A stretch of DNA of 11,970 nucleotides from a candidate division CSSED10-310 bacterium (GTDB lineage: Bacteria > CSSED10-310 > JAFGJC01), in contig JAFGJC010000366.1 of the NCBI GenBank assembly GCA_016929305.1, positions 1-11,970 on the forward strand, in the 5' to 3' direction. The translations under genes and the position numbers were made by a program. Below the pieces are notes generated by a model. It did not search any database. It had not been told where the DNA came from and saw only the letters and a program-made list of their open reading frames with translations. Position 1 is the first letter of the stretch; each line of letters opens with the position of its first letter. Positions 6,833-11,970 of the stretch are shown here, in pieces.

Positions 6833-8077
6833 ATGAACCGTAATACCCCCGAAGATCCACCGGATCTGTCCGATCTGACAATTGATTCCTCTCATCGGAG
6901 TCCGGTTTCGTCTTTCCGGAAACGTTTCTTCTGGATCACAATTATTTTTGTGATATGTACCGCCGCGGCCTTCGTTGTCATACGGCTGGTAATGTTCAAG
7001 CCCTTGGTCATCGAAGCGGTGAAACCCGTCGTGCGCAATCCAGGTCAGCAGGTGACGGTACTAACGGCCAGTGGTTATGTTACACCACGCCGGCGAGCTA
7101 CTATCGCATCGAAAATAACTGGAAGAATTACCGCGCTTTATGTTGATGAAGGCATGGCTGTGACTCAAGATCAGATCTTGGCCCAACTGGATGATTCGGA
7201 AGCTCAGGATCAGGTTCGCACGGCACGAGCTGATCTAGAGGTAGCAAAGGCATCCATTGCAGAGACGAAGGTGAGTTTTCTGGAATCGGAACGGACCCGG
7301 AAACGCATAGAAGAATTGCACCGGCAGCATATGGCCAGCGATCAGCAACTTGATGAAGCACAATCAACTGTCGATGTGCTCAAAGCACGCATACAACTCG
7401 CTGAAAAATCCGTCGAAGCTTCCAAGGCACGCCTGGATCTTGCACTGCAAAACCTCGAAAATTACACCATTATTGCACCATTTCCCGGGATCGTCGTATC
7501 AAAAGATGCTCATATCGGTGAGATGGTATCACCCGTTTCCGGAGGTGGAGGATTTACTCGCACCGGCATCGTAACAATTGTGGATATGGAATCCCTGGAA
7601 ATCGAAGTCGATGTGAATGAATCCTATATCGCCAGAGTTTCTGATGGTCAGCAGGCGGATGCCGTGTTGGACGCGTATCCCGAATGGCATATACCTGCTC
7701 ATGTGCGAACCATTATACCGACCGCTGACCGTCAAAAAGCGACCGTCAAAGTCCGCCTAACCTTCAACAGCCTGGATCCCAAAATCCTCCCGGATATGGG
7801 TATAAAAGTCTCCTTTTTAAATCCCGCCGAGATACAGCATGCCGAAAGTCAATCCGCGATCATTCTGCCGAAATCATGCATAAAAACAGTTGACGGAACA
7901 TCGTTCGTTTTCGTCATTGAAGAAACGACGGTGGAAAAAAGGACCGTAGCTGTCAAGCAAAATCCCGACAATACCGTCAGCATTCTGTCGGGTTTAACAG
8001 GATCTGAACAGATTGCATCAACGAATCTGAACAAGTTGGAAGATGGAATGAAAGTTAAACTTTCCTCTGAGAGGTGA
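6833..8077 (+). CDS. Periplasmic adaptor (membrane fusion protein, MacA/HlyD type)
   Basis: The protein has 414 residues. A charged N-terminus leads into one membrane anchor (about 31-52), putting the rest in the periplasm. The two halves of a lipoyl-like domain are at about 80-119 (ASGYVTPRRRATIASKITG, DEGMAVTQDQILAQLDD) and 209-235 (YTIIAPFPGIVVSKDAHIGE). They flank a long alpha-helical hairpin of about 121-208 that normally contacts the outer-membrane channel. A beta-barrel (about 245-330) and membrane-proximal domain (about 340-412) follow, giving the full family order. In MacA-type systems the adaptor docks on the permease and stimulates its ATPase. It is first in the operon, 2 bp before the ATPase ATG. 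The ribosome site is poor (GAGACGA region), so start choice rests on the membrane segment and on the absence of another Met before residue 54. No outer-membrane partner is nearby. Confidence 0.92.
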   Translation: MNRNTPEDPPDLSDLTIDSSHRSPVSSFRKRFFWITIIFVICTAAAFVVIRLVMFKPLVIEAVKPVVRNPGQQVTVLTASGYVTPRRRATIASKITGRITALYVDEGMAVTQDQILAQLDDSEAQDQVRTARADLEVAKASIAETKVSFLESERTRKRIEELHRQHMASDQQLDEAQSTVDVLKARIQLAEKSVEASKARLDLALQNLENYTIIAPFPGIVVSKDAHIGEMVSPVSGGGGFTRTGIVTIVDMESLEIEVDVNESYIARVSDGQQADAVLDAYPEWHIPAHVRTIIPTADRQKATVKVRLTFNSLDPKILPDMGIKVSFLNPAEIQHAESQSAIILPKSCIKTVDGTSFVFVIEETTVEKRTVAVKQNPDNTVSILSGLTGSEQIASTNLNKLEDGMKVKLSSER

Positions 8078-8079
8078 GC

Positions 8080-8805
8080 ATGGTCAGCACACAACCGAAT
8101 CAGTCGCCCAAAGCCCTGATTGTTCTTCGCAATGTCTCCAAGCGGTACCGCCGCGGTCTGGAAACCATCGATGTGTTGTCTCAAGTGAATCTCGACATCG
8201 ATGCCGGTGAATTTGTCGCGTTCATGGGACCCAGCGGCTCTGGAAAAACGACTCTGCTGAATCTTATTGGCGGCCTAGACGTTCCGGACAACGGATCCAT
8301 TATCATCGCCGGTGAGGAGATCACCGGATTTTCAGATTCCATGCTGACCGCATGGCGTGCCAGACATGTCGGTTTCGTATTTCAGCTCTACAATCTCATT
8401 CCGGTCCTGACCGCTTACCAAAACGTGGAACTGCCGCTGCTTCTGACACGATTGAATAAAAAATCACGGAAAAAACACGTTGAGACCGCATTGTCCATCG
8501 TAGGACTCAACGATCGAATGCACCACTATCCCAGACAATTATCCGGCGGGCAGGAACAGCGCGTGGCCATCGCACGTGCCATCGTTTCGGATCCTACTTT
8601 TCTGCTCTGTGATGAACCGACCGGGGATCTTGACCGTGCCAGCGCCAACGATATCCTGGATCTGCTTCAAAGACTCGTCAGCGATTACAAAAAAACCGTT
8701 CTGATGGTGACACATGATCCCATGGCTGCCGGAAAAGCCAATGCCATCCTCCACCTTGACAAAGGAAAGCTGAATTCCGTTTCCAAAGGGCTGGCCACAT
8801 CATGA
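8080..8805 (+). CDS. ABC transporter ATP-binding protein (MacB/LolD-like family)
   Basis: The nucleotide-binding subunit has 241 residues from ATG 8080. The frame also allows GTG at 8074, overlapping the adaptor stop, but GAGG at 8071-8074 sits 5 nt before the ATG and favours it. All ATPase motifs are intact: Walker A GPSGSGKTT (50-58), Q-loop Q102, signature LSGGQ (154-158) followed by EQRVAIARAI, Walker B FLLCDEPTGDLD (D178, catalytic E179) and switch H212 in VTHDP. EPTGDLD, and the short length with no extra domains, are typical of the LolD/MacB/FtsE branch, which works with FtsX-fold permeases and drives conformational change rather than classic transport through the membrane. Two copies should pair under the two permeases encoded downstream. 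It overlaps the first permease gene by ATGA, a sign of coupled translation. Confidence 0.95.
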   Translation: MVSTQPNQSPKALIVLRNVSKRYRRGLETIDVLSQVNLDIDAGEFVAFMGPSGSGKTTLLNLIGGLDVPDNGSIIIAGEEITGFSDSMLTAWRARHVGFVFQLYNLIPVLTAYQNVELPLLLTRLNKKSRKKHVETALSIVGLNDRMHHYPRQLSGGQEQRVAIARAIVSDPTFLLCDEPTGDLDRASANDILDLLQRLVSDYKKTVLMVTHDPMAAGKANAILHLDKGKLNSVSKGLATS

Positions 8806-9941
8806 AATGGCTCCCGCTGCTCTTCGCAAACCTGAAGCGGAAAAAAACCCGCTCTCTCATGACACTCGGTTCCTTTATCGTCGCATTTTTTCTCTACGGA
8901 CTTCTGGCGACAATTAACGACGCCTTCAATCAGGGCATCGAAATTGCCGGCGCTGACAGACTCGTCGTCCGAAACCGTATTTCGCTGATCATGCCGCTTC
9001 CGGAATCCTACAAAGAACAACTTAAACAGATTCAGGGTATTTCCGGAGTTACTTATGGTTCCTGGTTCGGAGGTGTTTACAAGGAGGAACGGAATTTCTT
9101 TCCGCAATTCGCCATCGATACCGATACCTATCGGGACATGTTTCCGGAATACATCATTCCTGATGATCAATGGAAAGAATTTCTTAAGGACAGAGAAGGA
9201 TGCATCGTCGGTAAAACACTGATGAATCGCTTCAATTGGTCGCTTCATGACCGGATACCGATAAAAGCCTCAATCTACGGAGGTGTTTGGGAATTCAATA
9301 TTTGCGGTATATATTCCGGAAAACGTAAAACCGACGACACCAGCCAGTTCTGGTTTCATCACAAATATCTTGATGAACGGCGCCAATGGGGGCACGGAAC
9401 TGTCGGCTGGTACTACGCTAAAGTGGATAATCCCGATAATGCGCTTCGGATTTCAGAAACCATTGACAACCGCTTCGCCAACTCCCCCTTTGAAACAACT
9501 ACCGAAACGGAAAAATCGTTTGCCGCAGGTTTTGTCCGGCAATTTGGAAACATCAAATTGATCATTCGGTCGGTTGGAGCTGTGGTTTTCTTTACGCTGA
9601 TACTGATTACCGGCAGCAATATGGCAGTATCCATCAGGGAACGCACCGGTGAAATCGCCATTTTGAAAACCCTGGGCATGTCGCGCATCCGGGTATTGGT
9701 CCTCGTGCTTTCCGAATCGGTGCTGTACGCGTTGATTGGTGGCGGCATCGGCATTGGACTCGCAAAGCTTTACACGCTTGGCGGCGATCCGACAAAGGGC
9801 ATGCTGCCGTTGTTTTACCTTTCCGGCTATACCATTGGATCGGCCTTGACAGTTGCCGCACTGGTGGGGATCACCGCAGGTCTGATACCCGCCGTAAACG
9901 CATTGAATCTGAGGATCGCAGACGGTTTGCGGAGAGTCTGA
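8802..9941 (+). CDS. ABC transporter permease 1 (FtsX/MacB-type)
   Basis: The inner-membrane subunit has 379 residues. A first membrane helix (about 19-38) follows a basic N-terminus (LKRKKTR). A large periplasmic domain (about 40-250) comes next, then three helices (about 252-275, 297-322, 342-366), the standard four-helix FtsX fold. The cytoplasmic stretch SIRERTGEIAILKTLGMSR (277-295) is the coupling region that touches the ATPase, and the C-terminus ends in the PAVNALNLRIADGLRRV pattern typical of the family. The periplasmic domain is rich in aromatic residues (WFGGVYKEERNFF, QFWFHHKYLDERRQWGHG) and differs from that of permease 2, so the pair probably forms a heterodimer. Start ATG 8802 overlaps the ATPase stop. 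Substrate is unknown. Confidence 0.92.
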   Translation: MKWLPLLFANLKRKKTRSLMTLGSFIVAFFLYGLLATINDAFNQGIEIAGADRLVVRNRISLIMPLPESYKEQLKQIQGISGVTYGSWFGGVYKEERNFFPQFAIDTDTYRDMFPEYIIPDDQWKEFLKDREGCIVGKTLMNRFNWSLHDRIPIKASIYGGVWEFNICGIYSGKRKTDDTSQFWFHHKYLDERRQWGHGTVGWYYAKVDNPDNALRISETIDNRFANSPFETTTETEKSFAAGFVRQFGNIKLIIRSVGAVVFFTLILITGSNMAVSIRERTGEIAILKTLGMSRIRVLVLVLSESVLYALIGGGIGIGLAKLYTLGGDPTKGMLPLFYLSGYTIGSALTVAALVGITAGLIPAVNALNLRIADGLRRV

Positions 9942-9943
9942 TC

Positions 9944-11116
9944 ATGGCAATACCCATAAAATACAATCTGCTGAGTATCAAGGAACGATGGACGTCGACT
10001 CTGGTAGCTGTCCTCTCGATTGCGGGAGTCGTCGCTGTATTTATCGCTGTTCTGGCAATGGCGCAGGGATTCAGAAAAACACTGGTGGCGTCGGGTTCCC
10101 CGGGAAATGCACTCGTGCTCCGCGGAGGAGCCAGTTCTGAAATGGAAAGTGCCGTCACGCTTGAACAAGTCAAAATAATCGGGGATGCGCCAGGCGTGGC
10201 ACGCGACGATACCGGCCAGCCCCTGATCAGCCCTGAAGTCGTCGTTATCGCCGCCTTTCCACTGCGCAGCACCGGCACCGATGCCAACGTGCAGATACGG
10301 GGCGTTTCAGAAAAAGCACTCAAAGTCAGAACATTCGTTGACATCGTTGATGGCAAATTCTTTTCTCCGGGACTTCCTGAATTGGTGGTCGGTATCAATG
10401 CCCGGGATAATTACAGTGGTTTCGACCTGGGCAGCACAGTCTCTTTTGGAGGTCGCAGCTGGCGTGTCGTCGGCATTATGGCATCAAATGGCAGCTCCTT
10501 CGATTCTGAAATGTGGTGTGATGCCGTCGTTCTCAATCAAACCTACAAGCGTCCGGAAAACATCTTCCAGTCAGTAACCGTTTCGCTGATATCACCCGAT
10601 CAACTCGAAGCATTCAAAAATACCCTGACTTCCGATCCCCGATTGACCGTTTCAGCGATCAGCGAACGGTCCTACTACGAAAAGCAATCGATCATGGTGT
10701 TCACACTTATTGAAATACTGGGCTTTTTGATCGCATCGGTTATGGGAATCGGTGCCATGTTCGGCGCGATCAACACAATGTATTCCGCCGTATCCGCACG
10801 GACTCGGGAAATCGCGACCCTGCGCGCCATTGGATTCAGAGGCGGCACGATTGTCGCCTCCTTCATGCTTGAAGCCGTTATTATCGCGGTTTGCGGCGGT
10901 ATTCTGGGAACGATCATCATCCTGCCAATCCACGGAAATATGGCTTCCACGATGAACTGGCAGACATTTTCGCATCTCTCCTTCGCCTTCATGATTACGC
11001 CGGCCATTATTTTCCAGGGATTGGGTTTCGCGGCAGGTGTCGGCTTTCTCGGCGGCCTGTTTCCTGCCTATCGCGCGGCGCGTATACCCGTAGCAACCGC
11101 CCTGCGGCAACTTTAA
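9944..11116 (+). CDS. ABC transporter permease 2 (FtsX/MacB-type)
   Basis: The protein has 390 residues and is the second, non-identical permease of the operon, starting 2 bp after permease 1. The order is an N-terminal helix (about 19-41), periplasmic domain (about 45-245; GSPGNALVLRGGASSE, PLISPEVVVI, VRGV-like and DSEMWCDA segments), then helices at about 250-274, 303-327 and 346-372. The coupling segment SARTREIATLRAIGFRGG (283-300) and the end FPAYRAARIPVATALRQL are strongly family-like. From memory, this permease type usually occurs paired with a partner like permease 1 in adaptor-ATPase-permease-permease operons. It is the last gene of the operon, and no terminator hairpin is visible before the convergent gene. 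Confidence 0.93.
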   Translation: MAIPIKYNLLSIKERWTSTLVAVLSIAGVVAVFIAVLAMAQGFRKTLVASGSPGNALVLRGGASSEMESAVTLEQVKIIGDAPGVARDDTGQPLISPEVVVIAAFPLRSTGTDANVQIRGVSEKALKVRTFVDIVDGKFFSPGLPELVVGINARDNYSGFDLGSTVSFGGRSWRVVGIMASNGSSFDSEMWCDAVVLNQTYKRPENIFQSVTVSLISPDQLEAFKNTLTSDPRLTVSAISERSYYEKQSIMVFTLIEILGFLIASVMGIGAMFGAINTMYSAVSARTREIATLRAIGFRGGTIVASFMLEAVIIAVCGGILGTIIILPIHGNMASTMNWQTFSHLSFAFMITPAIIFQGLGFAAGVGFLGGLFPAYRAARIPVATALRQL

Positions 11117-11171
11117 CCCCACCCTTACATACTCTGAATCCCCAATCACCGTAATAACAGGATACGCGGTA
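11117..11171. other. Convergent intergenic gap without a clear terminator
   Basis: These 55 bp separate the stop of permease 2 from the stop of the minus-strand gene. The only dyad is GATAC-GCG-GTATC (11161-11173), 5 bp per arm, overlapping the minus-strand stop codon and without a T-run. Termination here may depend on Rho or lie inside the opposing gene. Confidence 0.45.
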
Positions 11172-11970
11172 TCAATCGGAGGGACCGAAACCCCACGACA
11201 CGGAATCCATTTCCCCCGCCAGCATCGACATATCCTCATTTAGCATTGCGCCATGAAACCACAAATCCGTCATCGACTGCGATCCCGTATCGGGCCAGAT
11301 AAGCGGCTCAACAAACCGGACAACCTCCGTCCCCTTTCGCAAAACTCTCGTCTCAAAATCCAAACCCGTACCCTGATCAGGCCTGTAGCATGTCCAGGCC
11401 GGCCAAAACCAGAACATGTCACTCACTTGCAAAACCAAAAAAAGATGTATGACCGGTTCCGTCTCGGAATGGTTGTAAAGAAACCCCAATACATACCATA
11501 CATCGCCCGGTAAAACCTGAACAGGCATGGCCAGTCTTATGCCGCATGCCGGTTTGGATGGTGTCGCGGTGGCGGTTGACGGCGGCGTCTGATCCGGTGT
11601 TGCAGTATCAAATGGTGTGCCGGTCGGCAGTAAAGGTGTCCATGTAAATGCGGGTGTTGATGTGGGGGGAGGTGTTGACGTCGGCTGAGGTGGCGACGTC
11701 GACGTGCTGAAAGCTGTCGGTGACGGTGGAGGTGTATCGGTGGGGGGAGGTGGCGGTGTCGGCGAATGCAGAGGCGTTGCCGTTGCCGGAGGTGTCCATG
11801 TCGGCGGCAAAGGTGTCGGCGTATCCCCCCAAGGCGTTTCCGTGGGTTCAGGTGTCGGTGTGAATGTCGGCATGAGTGGCGGAGTTGCTGTCGGCGTCAC
11901 GGTAATCGTCGGCGAAGGCGGTGGCGTTGCCGGCATATAATGAAAACCCAGATCCGCCATACCTGCATCC
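11172..11970 (-). CDS. Secreted protein, C-terminal part: Pro/Thr linker plus distinct C-terminal domain; start outside window
   Basis: The frame is open at the right edge, so the N-terminus is missing; ATG at 11960 is probably internal. The visible start reads DAGMADLGFHYMP, which resembles the closing motif (x-DAG...DLG-H-Y) of right-handed parallel beta-helix proteins, so the missing part may be such a helix (inference). Counting from Met 11960, residues about 11-136 are a low-complexity TPTP/PPP linker, rich in Pro and Thr with few charges, as in extracellular hinges. Residues 137-262 form a compact domain with PACGIRLAMPVQVLPGD, FWFWPAW (183-189), EPLIWPDTG, LWFHGAML (233-240) and the end SVSWGFGPSD. 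I recall similar FWFWP-W, WPDTG and GAML-M patterns ending TPT-linked secreted proteins of uncultured bacteria, but cannot verify this. It is convergent with the transporter operon; no link between them is shown. Function is unknown, most likely surface display or secretion. Confidence 0.8.
   Translation of the reverse strand, partial: DAGMADLGFHYMPATPPPSPTITVTPTATPPLMPTFTPTPEPTETPWGDTPTPLPPTWTPPATATPLHSPTPPPPPTDTPPPSPTAFSTSTSPPQPTSTPPPTSTPAFTWTPLLPTGTPFDTATPDQTPPSTATATPSKPACGIRLAMPVQVLPGDVWYVLGFLYNHSETEPVIHLFLVLQVSDMFWFWPAWTCYRPDQGTGLDFETRVLRKGTEVVRFVEPLIWPDTGSQSMTDLWFHGAMLNEDMSMLAGEMDSVSWGFGPSD
11553..11930 (-). repeat. Low-complexity Pro/Thr-coding repeat tract
   Basis: The plus strand is a degenerate array of GGTGT, CGGCG and GGAGGTG units about 380 bp long, read on the minus strand as ACACC/CCGCC-rich codons for Thr-Pro and Pro-Pro. 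It encodes the linker of the right-edge protein. Unit length is irregular, so it is not a clean tandem repeat. The seven-proline hinge of the OmpA-like gene (1884-1928) has the same kind of composition. Confidence 0.75.

Noticed and set aside
8074..8079. GTG start of the ABC ATPase overlapping the adaptor stop
   Set aside because: ATG 8080 has GAGG 5 nt upstream; the GTG would leave no properly spaced ribosome site. It is not fully excluded.
8685..9248. Minus-strand 187-codon frame
   Set aside because: It is antisense to the end of the ATPase gene and the start of permease 1, both of which are clear family members; no domain is visible in the antisense frame.
10652..11239. Minus-strand 195-codon frame spanning the end of permease 2 and the convergent gap
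   Set aside because: Its composition is that of an antisense shadow of the permease helices; it also overlaps the right-edge gene in another frame.
11553..11930. Repeat tract considered as a CRISPR or tandem-repeat array
   Set aside because: There are no constant repeats with unique spacers; unit length varies and the tract is explained as codons for a Pro/Thr linker.
11704..11940. Glycine/valine-rich plus-strand frame
   Set aside because: It is the antisense reading of the Pro/Thr linker repeats; low complexity alone keeps it open.

Overview
The window suggests a Gram-negative bacterium. It encodes an outer-membrane OmpA-family protein with a signal peptide, a membrane-fusion adaptor for a transporter that spans the envelope, and two secreted repeat or linker proteins. 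Base composition looks moderate, near 50% GC by eye. Large kinase-AAA-TPR fusions, MacAB-like operons with two permeases and TPT-rich secreted proteins remind me of Myxococcota, Desulfobacterota, Acidobacteriota or a related candidate phylum. The sequence alone does not fix the taxon.

Layout. Positions 1-6600 hold three genes on the minus strand. Read in transcription order they are a 1237-residue Ser/Thr kinase-ATPase-TPR protein (2887-6600), an OmpA-like outer-membrane protein (1263-2723), and a secreted beta-propeller protein with Asp-box repeats that runs off the left edge (1-1248). A 232-bp divergent intergenic region (6601-6832) carries the kinase promoter region and a good candidate sigma-54 (-24/-12) promoter for the plus-strand genes. 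Positions 6833-11116 form a tight four-gene plus-strand operon: adaptor, ABC ATPase and two different FtsX/MacB-type permeases. Joints are 2 bp, a 4-bp overlap and 2 bp. A convergent minus-strand gene (11172-11970, open at the right edge) encodes the end of a secreted protein with a Pro/Thr linker of about 125 residues and a distinct C-terminal domain.

How the genes may work together. The plus-strand operon should build a MacAB-like machine: an inner-membrane heterodimer of two permeases, one ATPase protein and a periplasmic adaptor. No outer-membrane channel is encoded here, and the substrate cannot be read from the sequence. The minus-strand cluster couples a cytosolic signalling protein to cell-envelope or secreted products; a functional link is inferred from gene order only.

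Most unusual points: a perfect intrinsic terminator lying inside the signal-peptide codons of the propeller gene; a roughly 70-residue insertion in the kinase domain; the sigma-54-like promoter; repeated ATGCAAG/CTTGCAT elements upstream of the OmpA-like gene; and the C-terminal domain of the right-edge protein. No RNA gene, CRISPR array, insertion sequence or integrase was seen. I do not see a clearly new multi-gene system.
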